From positions 7,765-71,764 of the forward strand of contig CABPZE010000009.1 in assembly GCA_902461815.1 (NCBI GenBank): a stretch of DNA of 64,000 bases. Reading direction: 5' to 3'. The DNA is from CAG-390 sp003523225. Lineage in GTDB: Bacteria; Bacillota; Clostridia; Oscillospirales; CAG-272. The notes under the pieces are model-generated. The model searched no databases and was not told where the DNA came from. It was given only the letters and a program-made list of their open reading frames with translations. The position numbers and the translations under genes were made by a program. Within the stretch, counting starts at the first letter, position 1. Every line of letters starts with the position of its first letter. Shown here in pieces: positions 1 through 9,082 of this stretch.

Positions 1-904
1 TTGCATTGCAAATAGACACATTTACATTGCCAGGAACATGATTGGTACTGCCATTACGGATATAATCAATACCCGACAATTTGAGTACATCTAAGAATTT
101 ATCTTCAAGCATATGGAGCTTATTCTGCACCTGCTCCATATGGTCGCAGTTCTTTTTTAATGCTGCCGCCATGCCAACAATGGAAGCAATATTTTCTGTA
201 CCGGCTCTCATGCCATGTTCCTGTGCACCGCCATCAGCGTACGGGGAAATTTTTGTCCCGGACTTAATATAGATAAATCCAATGCCCTTAGGCCCATTAA
301 ACTTATGCGCCGAAGCTGACAACATATCTACACCGAGTTCCTTTACGTTAATCGCAATATGTCCCACGGCCTGCACTGCATCTGTATGGAATACAGCACC
401 GTGACTATGAGCGACTTTAGCAAGCTCAGAAATCGGTTCTATGGTACCTATTTCGTTATTTACAAGCATCACAGACACAAGTCTTGTTTCATCTGTGATA
501 AATGATGACAGCATATCTGGAGATACAATGCCCTCATTGTCCACGGGAAGATATGCAACTGGATACCCGAGTCGTTCTATGGCCTGGCAGGCGTGTAGTA
601 TTGCATGATGCTCGATCTGGCTGGTAATAGTTGCTCGGCGGTCATCATATCGAAGCATACCTTTGATAGCCCAGTTATCGCTCTCGGTGCCGCCGGAGGT
701 AAAATAGATTTCCTCCGGCTGAGCGCCGATACAGCTTGCAATCGTTGTTCTCGCTTCGGAAAGAGCCTTTTTGGGTTTACGGGCAAAAGCATATGGCTGT
801 GAAGCATTACCGTATTCATCCTGCAACCATGGCAACATCTCATTCAAAGCATCGCTATCCAGTTTCGTTGTTGCTGCATTATCAGCATAAATAAAACGCT
901 TCAC
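1..904 (-). CDS. Cysteine desulfurase (IscS/DndA class), 3' end outside window
   Basis: A PLP-dependent class V aminotransferase that takes sulfur from cysteine. I read it from a GTG start at 904, behind the ribosome site GAGGTGAAG; an in-frame TGA lies just upstream, so no longer start is possible. Visible motifs are the N-terminal YADNAATT block, FTSGGTESDN, the cofactor-binding DAVQAVGH stretch, and SAHKFNGPKG with the lysine that binds PLP. About 301 residues are present; the catalytic cysteine loop lies beyond base 1. It follows the 65-residue CxxC protein by 9 bases, so it is the last visible gene of the BREX-like operon. Its position suggests it feeds sulfur to the PAPS-reductase-like BrxP for a DNA sulfur mark, as DndA and IscS do in Dnd and Ssp systems. 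A general Fe-S cluster role is the alternative. Family assignment is secure; the partner is inferred. Confidence 0.9.
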   Translation of the reverse strand, partial: MKRFIYADNAATTKLDSDALNEMLPWLQDEYGNASQPYAFARKPKKALSEARTTIASCIGAQPEEIYFTSGGTESDNWAIKGMLRYDDRRATITSQIEHHAILHACQAIERLGYPVAYLPVDNEGIVSPDMLSSFITDETRLVSVMLVNNEIGTIEPISELAKVAHSHGAVFHTDAVQAVGHIAINVKELGVDMLSASAHKFNGPKGIGFIYIKSGTKISPYADGGAQEHGMRAGTENIASIVGMAAALKKNCDHMEQVQNKLHMLEDKFLDVLKLSGIDYIRNGSTNHVPGNVNVSICNA

Positions 905-913
905 GACTTCACC

Positions 914-1111
914 TCATTCAAAAAGCTTACAGCCCTCATCCTTAAATTCTTCGATTTTCTCATTCAGGTCATCAACCGTAACATCCAGATAATCCGCAAG
1001 ACAATTCATACAATAAAAATTGATAATGTCTTCGCCAAGCAGTTTCTTGTTGATTCCTAAGACATTCTTTTCTCGGATCTCCTTGCTACAAATCACGCAT
1101 TTAGTTTTCAT
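914..1111 (-). CDS. Small CxxC/CxxC (zinc-ribbon-like) protein of the BREX island
   Basis: A 65-residue protein with two cysteine pairs, CVIC near residue 5 and CMNC near residue 34, as in small treble-clef or zinc-ribbon folds, followed by an acidic helical tail and one more cysteine. Its ATG overlaps the end of brxL by 11 bases, and the cysteine desulfurase starts 9 bases after its stop, so translation is probably coupled. I do not recognise the family. The overlap on both sides argues that it is a real gene and part of the system. It could carry zinc or iron, bind DNA, or act as a sulfur relay or adaptor between the desulfurase and BrxP. None of these roles is shown by the sequence itself. 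Confidence 0.75.
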   Translation of the reverse strand: MKTKCVICSKEIREKNVLGINKKLLGEDIINFYCMNCLADYLDVTVDDLNEKIEEFKDEGCKLFE

Positions 1112-2561
1112 TTGACAAGTCCCTTACCGTGAATACGGGCATTTCACGGTCTTCCTTTCTGTACTGGGCCGGATCCATTATAGCAAGCTGTCGCCAGATG
1201 TTCTTACGCATCTCAATAGCTGGACGAAGGCAGTACTTGGTAAATTCACGCACATCAACATCCTTCGCACTGCGTACATGAGGGAAGAAGAGCTTTAAGT
1301 AGGCAGTAGTAATTCTTTTCACAGCTTCCACATGGCGGATATATGCATCACCAGGCACTTCAACCAGTTCATCTACAATTACTCTGTAGCTGGGATCATC
1401 ACGCAACAAATGCATGATTGTACAGAAATACTCTGAGTTCAGCCCCCATCCAGATATCTTCATCGCATTGGTCATTGGGGGAATATCCCATCCCTTAATA
1501 AAACCATGAAAACGATCGACCATCGCAGAATCATGAAATAGCGCCGGAAGTTTGTCGAACATCGGCATAGTCTCATCCATGTCCTTCTTTTCAATATTGC
1601 CCAGCAAAATCATTCCGGCGTCCGCAGTTCCATCGTGACCTGGAATGGAAACCTTACCGTTTTCCATGTAAGTCTGGAGAGAACCGCCCATCTGCTTCTC
1701 GTCTTGGAATCTTAGCTTATGAACTTCATCAAATGCTACATAGTCGTTGTTATAAACAAGTCCCGGCTGACGTTTACTCAGATCATAGAACAGCTTTGCA
1801 CGAGTCATATATCCCGCTGACAGATTTCCGTATTTGCTGATAGAACCGAAAATATAGGATTTGCCGGTTCCGGGAGGCGCTAATTCAATCAAGTTGAGCC
1901 TCTTCTCTACAAAAGGAAGAAGTCTTGTAAGGACTGCCCGTTTCTGATTTTCGTCAGCATATCCACTTGCGTTGTAGTCTATAGCGCCAAGTAGTATATC
2001 AATCCATTCATGAATATCAAACTCAGCCCTAAGTTCCTTATAGTAATCCAAGTCAACCGTGTACGGGCAAAAGTCCGTAAAGCTAACCAGCTTGATTTTT
2101 CCCGGAAGTTTCGGAGACGTTGACGGAAGCCGATACCCCAACTCGACAACGCCCCATATCTCATTTCCCTTGACTAATTCATCTTTACATTCAGCCCAAA
2201 CATCGGGTTCGATTATAGTTTCGGCATTGGTTAATGCAAAGTCTGGAAGAGAGAATGAAACCATCTGGTCTTTAATGCTTATATCGACAGATATCCGAGT
2301 AAGAATCTTTACATGTTCATTTTCAGTTATGATACGGTTCTTAATATTTGTCCATTCATCTTTATTCGGCAAAAATGTATGGACAAATTCCATTATCTCC
2401 TCAATATCAAACTGGCCCTCAGAATCTTCGAACTTCTTTAAGACCCAATCTCGCAAAAAGGAGGGGAGCTTTAAGTCCGAGAAAAAGTTGCTCTGCTGAA
2501 GATTCTTAAACACCGCCATCTCATCAAAGCACTCTACCAACTTTTCTTCTAATTCAGTCAA
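1101..2561 (-). CDS. brxL: BrxL-type AAA+ ATPase, short form without Lon protease domain
   Basis: A 486-residue AAA+ protein of the BREX BrxL family. The N-terminal 200 residues resemble the BrxL substrate and DNA-binding region. Walker A is APPGTGKS at residues 228-235 and Walker B is VAFDEV at 275-280; a sensor-like segment LLGNIEKKDMDE follows. Long BrxL proteins of type 1 BREX carry a C-terminal Lon-like protease domain of about 200 residues. Here the protein stops shortly after the ATPase lid, so no Ser-Lys dyad is present; shorter BrxL forms are known. It begins 12 bases after pglZ ends and overlaps the next gene by 11 bases. Role by family: phage exclusion and DNA-associated motor activity. 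Family call is strong; exact function in this variant is inferred. Confidence 0.85.
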   Translation of the reverse strand: MTELEEKLVECFDEMAVFKNLQQSNFFSDLKLPSFLRDWVLKKFEDSEGQFDIEEIMEFVHTFLPNKDEWTNIKNRIITENEHVKILTRISVDISIKDQMVSFSLPDFALTNAETIIEPDVWAECKDELVKGNEIWGVVELGYRLPSTSPKLPGKIKLVSFTDFCPYTVDLDYYKELRAEFDIHEWIDILLGAIDYNASGYADENQKRAVLTRLLPFVEKRLNLIELAPPGTGKSYIFGSISKYGNLSAGYMTRAKLFYDLSKRQPGLVYNNDYVAFDEVHKLRFQDEKQMGGSLQTYMENGKVSIPGHDGTADAGMILLGNIEKKDMDETMPMFDKLPALFHDSAMVDRFHGFIKGWDIPPMTNAMKISGWGLNSEYFCTIMHLLRDDPSYRVIVDELVEVPGDAYIRHVEAVKRITTAYLKLFFPHVRSAKDVDVREFTKYCLRPAIEMRKNIWRQLAIMDPAQYRKEDREMPVFTVRDLSNEN

Positions 2562-2573
2562 AAGGACACCCCC

Positions 2574-4850
2574 TTACAAAATATCATTTGATTTAAAGCC
2601 TTCTTTTTCAATCCTAAATTCCAGCCCGGTTGCTATCATAGTTCCTCCTGCATACACATCAGCTGTATATGTGTTTGCTCTTGTTCGTTTCGACATTTCG
2701 ATCGAGAAAGAATGCCCGTCTGTTGTATTGGCTTTATATTCCGTATTTCCTACATTAACCACGATATCGTCAATTTTAGTTGTAGAGTAAAATTCAATGA
2801 TTGGGGGCTTCCTGATGCTGCTCATCACGAGTGGTGTCTGCACGATAATCTCAATATCCCCCGGCACATATGAAAGCTCAATAATTGGCACGGTGACTTC
2901 TTCCAAGGTAGCACCTCCATGTACCTCAACGCCCATCAGGCGTCCAGGTTTGAATCTTTCATAATTTGCAACAACTGCATACTCATCATTTTCGCCGGCC
3001 CGTACAATCATTGGCATACTTCCGGTTTGCTCCGTGTATGCACATACACGACCACAATGGGTTCCCTTGGCATCAAATTCTCCATCAATCAGCTGGTTCT
3101 TCAGGACAACCAAGCGGCTTGCACCGTGATCGGATACCAAAATTGCCTTGGTATACTTCCCTTTAGCCAGATCCAACTTGATAAGATCGAGCACATGGTC
3201 AATAATTTCCAGCTCGCGAATCAGATGTGTCGGATATGGGCTATTTTCCAAAGTGAAATTTTCCGCCCCATGGTGCTTAATGTCATCGATCTGCTTAATG
3301 TCCTTGCATTGAACATTGTGTTCCGCAAAAAAAGCTAAGAACTCTTTGTTACGTGAGGTAATTGATGGAAGCTCAGAGCGACAAACCGTAATCTTTGGGA
3401 GGAGCTTTTTCTGCTTACTTTTTTCCGAGATATATCCCAGAAATTCAACGCCCATTGCATCTATGAAATAGGCAAATGCACCGGACATATCAACGGATTC
3501 AATCTTTTCTGAACGCGCAGGAAGAAGCAGATTGTACTCTCTTTTAACAGCTTGCTCCTCGACAAGACTATAGAATTCTGGAGTGATTCTGTTTTCCAAC
3601 TTACAGAATTTATAATCCTCAAAATACTGGTTCAGCAGAGCCGCATTGAACTTGTATGGCATCAGGTATGCATACAGGTCAGGGTAAATATGCTTCAACA
3701 CACTTCGAAGTTCATCATAAGAGAAGCTTCCTGAATAATCAGCAATACATTCCAGAATAAGTTCCTTCTCAAGTCTGTGCAAGTCTGTAAGATAATACAG
3801 AGCATCTCTCTTCTTGCATTTGATATATCTGCAATAATCGAAAACTTCATCATCAGAAACATCCATCTGATTTAATAAAGCCTTGCGGCAATCATACAGC
3901 TTCCAGAAATCAGGCGATTTGCAGTCTAAATCTACAAGACCGCGAACAATCCAATGGACAATTTCATCATAAGCCTGTGCCTTCTGACTTGCCAAATCGA
4001 GGCATTCGTTTTTAGCGCCAAACCGTTTAAGAGCAATAAAATATAGCCATTTCTTCTCGTCGGTATAGTCCTGTGAAGCATTGATAAACAATTCCAGATT
4101 GCTGTACAAACCAATCTCGTGATTTATGGCGTTGACCCAATCTCCCTGTTCCTGCAGGAGAGTCAGAGCATAGGCCCATTGCTCATCTGTACCCATGTCT
4201 TTGGTTAGCGCCTCTGTAGACTGATCAATACGGCACAACGCATCATATGGATTCGCCTCCTCAGATATCCTAAATAGTGCATAGGGATAGTCCTCTGGAT
4301 GATGCTTTGTCTTCACATACAAAGTGTCAGCATCTGCAGACTCAATGGATGCAGGCAAGCTCTGTATTCCTTCGACCAAGTCTTTGCTTGTGACCTGAAG
4401 CAACGGGTTTATGAAAATTATGTGGGGCTTTGGTGTGGCAACACCATCAACGCTATAAACCAGTCGATTTAAGCGCAAATCTCTGAAGCTCAGGTAGTCA
4501 CTGCATTGAAAACACAGTACAACAACATGACCCTCTACACTCATTTGGGCAATAGCCGTAAGCTGAGAAGAGAGTTCTTTTGCTCCCATGAGTTTCCAAC
4601 ATGTAGTAAATCCAGTCAGAAAGATATTCCCTTGCAAAGTAGCCAAATCATTTAGCAAATCTGCAATTCGGGGATTCTCATCTTCTGAACTGTATTTTTC
4701 AACAGTCAGAAAGATGTTTCCCCCAACTTTATAATGATCGACTATGGCAGCCATATCTTCTATAGACTCCACATTTACAAATCGGGGAGTACTTTCATCT
4801 TCTCTATTAAGATAGCGGTCTATCGAACTATAACATCTTTCAAGTGTCAA
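2574..4850 (-). CDS. pglZ: PglZ-domain protein of BREX
   Basis: 758 residues. The alkaline-phosphatase-superfamily PglZ domain lies at roughly residues 455-640: the metal-binding start is FIDAMGVEFLGY (Asp464) and the later metal site is VSDHGASRL (Asp574-His575). The N-terminal 440 residues are mostly helical and unassigned. The last 90 residues look like a beta-sandwich tail. PglZ is one of the two genes common to all BREX types, the other being BrxC/PglY, and is needed for the DNA mark and for defence. It sits 16 bases after brxC and 12 before brxL, so the genes form one transcript. Family assignment is firm from motif and context together; the substrate of the phosphatase-like domain is unknown. 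Confidence 0.88.
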   Translation of the reverse strand: MTLERCYSSIDRYLNREDESTPRFVNVESIEDMAAIVDHYKVGGNIFLTVEKYSSEDENPRIADLLNDLATLQGNIFLTGFTTCWKLMGAKELSSQLTAIAQMSVEGHVVVLCFQCSDYLSFRDLRLNRLVYSVDGVATPKPHIIFINPLLQVTSKDLVEGIQSLPASIESADADTLYVKTKHHPEDYPYALFRISEEANPYDALCRIDQSTEALTKDMGTDEQWAYALTLLQEQGDWVNAINHEIGLYSNLELFINASQDYTDEKKWLYFIALKRFGAKNECLDLASQKAQAYDEIVHWIVRGLVDLDCKSPDFWKLYDCRKALLNQMDVSDDEVFDYCRYIKCKKRDALYYLTDLHRLEKELILECIADYSGSFSYDELRSVLKHIYPDLYAYLMPYKFNAALLNQYFEDYKFCKLENRITPEFYSLVEEQAVKREYNLLLPARSEKIESVDMSGAFAYFIDAMGVEFLGYISEKSKQKKLLPKITVCRSELPSITSRNKEFLAFFAEHNVQCKDIKQIDDIKHHGAENFTLENSPYPTHLIRELEIIDHVLDLIKLDLAKGKYTKAILVSDHGASRLVVLKNQLIDGEFDAKGTHCGRVCAYTEQTGSMPMIVRAGENDEYAVVANYERFKPGRLMGVEVHGGATLEEVTVPIIELSYVPGDIEIIVQTPLVMSSIRKPPIIEFYSTTKIDDIVVNVGNTEYKANTTDGHSFSIEMSKRTRANTYTADVYAGGTMIATGLEFRIEKEGFKSNDIL

Positions 4851-4866
4851 GATGGTGCCCCCTTTC

Positions 4867-7800
4867 TTAGTTGTCCTTGATAATCTCGATGCCGACAGTC
4901 ATATTTCCCCTAATCAGCTGCTTTAAGTAGCGCTTTACGTCCTCAACATCCATGCTGTCAATTTTCTCAAGCGCAGTATCGCAACCTGTCTCATCGTATT
5001 TAGCCTGTGCCATCTCTTTGAGCTTTGTCTCAACAGAAGGCAGACCAAGCCATGAATACGGTGAGCCAACAGTACGAACCAAATAATCTCTTACATCATC
5101 AAGATCCGTCAAAATGACGTCATAGTTTTTGATAATGCACCGCTTAAAAGCTGCATCTCTTGCTTTTCCGTCCTTTAAGGAATCATAGAAGCTAGCAGAT
5201 TCCAGATATTCCAGCGCCTTATCAATAGAACCTGCGTCCGGCTGGTTACGATTCAAGGTATCAAATGCAGCACGAGCCTGTTCAATTTCCGTCTCCGGAA
5301 CCATGCAAAGAATAGGTGTTTTGAATTGCTCAGACCACTTCTTCGGCGACTCTGTACCCGTCTTATCGTTCCACAGCTTGCGAAGCTGCATGGATTTACG
5401 GGTAAGCTTGAATTCATTAACGGTCTGCTTAACCAAGTTAACATAATCCGATCGCTCCATTGTGAAGACATCGTTGCCCTTGATAGCCTGATACAGATCT
5501 CGAATCTCATCATCTGTGAACTCGCTCAAATAGAACGAACATGCCTGCTTAAAGATCTCAATCTGGTTAGAACAGTAAGAAACAAAGTCATTTGCGTGGA
5601 GAGTCAGTTGATTTAAGAAATTCTCGCGCTGAGATTCAGGCAAAGAGCCAGATTTCTTGATGTTATACAGCTGGCTCATGAAACCTTTTAGGTCATTCCA
5701 GTAGTTTTCTGCACACAAATATGACATTCTAATTGTCTTGCACTTTGTACACCATTCCTGCACGGCGTTATCAAATGTAAGAGCACGAGGATTGACCTTA
5801 TTGCTCTCCACAATAATGCGATATTCAAGAATAACCTCACGGATTTTCTGGTCAGCCGTTTCTTTGTTCCATACCCAATTTGCAGCATCGGCATCAAATT
5901 TCTTTCTCAGTCGATTGATGTACTGCCCATTATCGCTTACAATTTCTGCCAGCTTGACCAGCTCACCGCCTTCAAACTGATGAAGATATGCATCCATGCC
6001 TTCTTTGCACTTAGCAGAGGAAAGGATTGATTTCAAATCATCAGACGCATCCTCATGTTCAATACACAGTGCTCCGATAGAAATGGCAATATCGCTATCA
6101 GTTTTCTTGCTTGCAGCTCCGCTGTTCGCGATATCACTGAAGCCGTCAATCAGCTCCACCATGATATCTTTTTCAGTCTTCAAGTTTTCGGTATCAAGAA
6201 TATACTTGAGACACCAGATAGGAAAGGAAAGTCCTTTCATCTTGTCTCTAATGCGTTCTCTTGTCTGTTCAATAGAGGTACACAGATTGCGCTGAATGCC
6301 AAAAACATCAGAAGCAACGTCACTGAATTTACGCTCTTCTGGCGTCATAGTGACGATAAACTTATCCTTATAGCGAGGATTCGGAGTGTTCTGGAGCTTG
6401 ATAACCTCATCAATCATAAGACGCAGTTTGTCTGTACTCATAACATCGTTTGTGAGGCCATCTGTATAAGTGAACGAGCTGACAGCATACTCCTTCAGTA
6501 CAAATGCCAAAACGAAAACAGACAGATTGCACGGCATAAAGCCATACGGCTTATCCATCAATACAGAATAAATTTGGCGAATAGAGACACGACCATTCTT
6601 CTTAAATTCGTCAGCAATGATCTTCTCTACTTCAATCTTTATCTTGGAAATCAGGAGATACGGTTTATCCACCCAATAATTTGGATGCTTCCAAGCGTCT
6701 TCACCAATAAAGTTTTCCAGCTTTGTGTTCGGGTTAGAGGAGCTGAAAACGCCCTTTTTCGTCGTATCTTCAGCAACAGCTGCTTCAACGCCAAACTTCA
6801 CTGCATTTAGATCCCACATTGACGAAGGGACCGCAGATCCGGTTTCAAGTGAAAGTGGGTAAATGGTACTGTTAATGAGAGTCAACTCAGCGTACAGTGC
6901 GGCCTGCGTAGTTGCACGTTCGCCGGCAGGCTTCTGCTTAGAATAGATGCGATACTCCCCATTCTCGATGCGTTGACGCCATTTTTTCAGAACATCTTTT
7001 GCGTCGCGCTCATATTGACGAGACAAGTCATTGTCTTTGCCCTTCTGGTAGGTCGCATTTGCCATTGCGTTTGCATATTGCTCAAGCAAATCATTTCCGA
7101 GAGGAGTGATAGATGCATCAATGAAGGTGATATGATAGGAATCATCCTTCAGCAGTTCATCAATCATCTTTCCGATTGCAACGCTTTCCTTGTCATCTCT
7201 GGCAAAAGTCATGATCGCCATGAGCTTGTTCCCAAGAGAAGACTCCAGATTGCGCAATCTGTTAGCCTTAGACTTTAAGTCACTGGCGGAAGCACATTCC
7301 AAATGGAATCGTGCCTTCAAAGCACCTGTTAAAGTGATAGCTTCAGAGATTTCGCCCTGTTCCACCAGTTCAATGGTTGTCTTTTTGCGCATCTGATCCT
7401 TCAGTTCTTCAATTACACTGTCATCTGTAACAGACATACGGGCAGCAAACTGATACTTACCTCCACCGATAGGCTGCTGATAAAGAATTTTTTCTCTATC
7501 CATTTCAGTCGCCAGACGCCCGGCAAGACCCTGATCCAAATCAGAACCTTCAAATGCATGATCAATGTTTTCAACATTGGGCACAAACAGATCGACAGAG
7601 CTGCCTACCTTCTGAGAAATCGCTTGCATCAGTAGTACTGCTTTCAGGACTCTGCGATGATCGGAACTCAGATTCTGATCCTTGACAGCATTATAGTAAT
7701 CGAGAATGCTGCGAATATCGTGAGCAAGATATTCCTTGCCCTTCTCATAGAAGAAGTCCCAGAGTTCGTCAATAGTCAGAAGCGGATTGGTATCGAAAGG

Positions 7801-9066
7801 ACCATAATTATCAATATACCACTGGAATCCTTTCAGCTCATCGCCGCGATCGTTCTTAATAAAGTCAAACATACTACGCTGGTTAGAATCAAATGTAGCA
7901 GAGATATGCTTCAGGAGCAGAGCTGTATACGGATGAATTGGGAGAATGCTCTGCAACTCCTTGTCACTGATTTTTGCCTTCTGCATAACCAGCTTGCGTG
8001 AACCCTTTGTTCGATCACAGAGTTCGTCTACCGTTTCCTCCCATTCCTTCAGAATCTGCGGGTCCTCCTTCTTTGTCATGGCAGAACCCATCAGACGGAA
8101 CGCCATATTATCAGGCAGCGAGATCTCACAGATAGGGTCAATAAATCTGCCCTTAATCTTGCCGAATTCCTTGTCACCATCAGGGAAGATATGCATAGCA
8201 TCGTGAGTGACAATCAGCATGTAAAAAGGTGCAGAACTGCTCAAATCGACAATTCTCTGGAATCCGGTAAGACTGCGCATGTTATTGCGGAAGTATTCCG
8301 TAAACTCATCCCAGATGAACATAATTGCCTTCAGATTATTCTCCTGAATGACAGCCTCAATCCAGGCAGTCAGATGATCAGCATCCAGCTGCAGCATCTG
8401 CAAATGACGCTCTTCCGCTACCTTTGTAATCTTCGACATAAGCTCAATCAGGCTGTCACCGGTAAAGCTATTGAGATTTGCAATAACAGCATCCGCATCT
8501 GCGCCACCGAATATCGGACGGTACGGTCCAGCAAGCAGGCTGTTGAAGAAGTCCTTGTTCAGAGGATCGTTAATCCACTGAATAACAGAATCCTTTAATG
8601 CTGCCTCAGTTGTATCCATACCATTTTCTTTTAACGCGTGCTGAATACTTTCCTGAATGGCAAAAACCAGGCTGTCATCGCCATGGATCTTGGAAGAACC
8701 GTATCGGTGAACCGTCAAAATCTTCTGCTCTCCGGTTTTCAGTTGCTGGAACTGATTATACAAATCATTGCTAAGCTGATCCGGATATTTATCAAAGTAA
8801 GCCTTTGTGTCCTCCGGCGAAGCCTCAAGCAACTTCTTCAGAGTTAATACAGCATGAGATTTACCGGTACCATAGGCACCCTCAACCCAAATGGATACTT
8901 TCTGCTTTCTGGAGAGAACACTTACAGTATCCTTGAGAAGCTTTACAAAGGTTTCATGCGGATAGAACTTCTTCCAGATATCTGGGTTGTTATTTATTAC
9001 TTTCTCGTTGATCTGCGGAAAATACTCCGGATCAATGTCAAAATAGTCGCGGTATTTATCCAACAT
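4867..9066 (-). CDS. brxC: BrxC/PglY-type large P-loop ATPase
   Basis: A 1399-residue ATPase. I place the start at ATG 9066, preceded by AAGGGGGATGGCAGG, which leaves a 16-base gap after brxP. A longer reading to 9147 would overlap the brxP end and adds 27 unconvincing residues. Walker A is GAYGTGKS at about residues 63-70; a Walker B-like IWDEF follows near residue 250. The long helical C-terminal part has no motif I can name. Length, P-loop position and the pglZ neighbour fit BrxC/PglY (DUF499/DUF6079-like), the largest conserved BREX protein. It is thought to form the ATP-driven core of the modification and defence complex. Confidence in the family is high, mainly from size, P-loop and gene order. 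Confidence 0.87.
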   Translation of the reverse strand: MLDKYRDYFDIDPEYFPQINEKVINNNPDIWKKFYPHETFVKLLKDTVSVLSRKQKVSIWVEGAYGTGKSHAVLTLKKLLEASPEDTKAYFDKYPDQLSNDLYNQFQQLKTGEQKILTVHRYGSSKIHGDDSLVFAIQESIQHALKENGMDTTEAALKDSVIQWINDPLNKDFFNSLLAGPYRPIFGGADADAVIANLNSFTGDSLIELMSKITKVAEERHLQMLQLDADHLTAWIEAVIQENNLKAIMFIWDEFTEYFRNNMRSLTGFQRIVDLSSSAPFYMLIVTHDAMHIFPDGDKEFGKIKGRFIDPICEISLPDNMAFRLMGSAMTKKEDPQILKEWEETVDELCDRTKGSRKLVMQKAKISDKELQSILPIHPYTALLLKHISATFDSNQRSMFDFIKNDRGDELKGFQWYIDNYGPFDTNPLLTIDELWDFFYEKGKEYLAHDIRSILDYYNAVKDQNLSSDHRRVLKAVLLMQAISQKVGSSVDLFVPNVENIDHAFEGSDLDQGLAGRLATEMDREKILYQQPIGGGKYQFAARMSVTDDSVIEELKDQMRKKTTIELVEQGEISEAITLTGALKARFHLECASASDLKSKANRLRNLESSLGNKLMAIMTFARDDKESVAIGKMIDELLKDDSYHITFIDASITPLGNDLLEQYANAMANATYQKGKDNDLSRQYERDAKDVLKKWRQRIENGEYRIYSKQKPAGERATTQAALYAELTLINSTIYPLSLETGSAVPSSMWDLNAVKFGVEAAVAEDTTKKGVFSSSNPNTKLENFIGEDAWKHPNYWVDKPYLLISKIKIEVEKIIADEFKKNGRVSIRQIYSVLMDKPYGFMPCNLSVFVLAFVLKEYAVSSFTYTDGLTNDVMSTDKLRLMIDEVIKLQNTPNPRYKDKFIVTMTPEERKFSDVASDVFGIQRNLCTSIEQTRERIRDKMKGLSFPIWCLKYILDTENLKTEKDIMVELIDGFSDIANSGAASKKTDSDIAISIGALCIEHEDASDDLKSILSSAKCKEGMDAYLHQFEGGELVKLAEIVSDNGQYINRLRKKFDADAANWVWNKETADQKIREVILEYRIIVESNKVNPRALTFDNAVQEWCTKCKTIRMSYLCAENYWNDLKGFMSQLYNIKKSGSLPESQRENFLNQLTLHANDFVSYCSNQIEIFKQACSFYLSEFTDDEIRDLYQAIKGNDVFTMERSDYVNLVKQTVNEFKLTRKSMQLRKLWNDKTGTESPKKWSEQFKTPILCMVPETEIEQARAAFDTLNRNQPDAGSIDKALEYLESASFYDSLKDGKARDAAFKRCIIKNYDVILTDLDDVRDYLVRTVGSPYSWLGLPSVETKLKEMAQAKYDETGCDTALEKIDSMDVEDVKRYLKQLIRGNMTVGIEIIKDN

Positions 9067-9082
9067 CCTGCCATCCCCCTTA

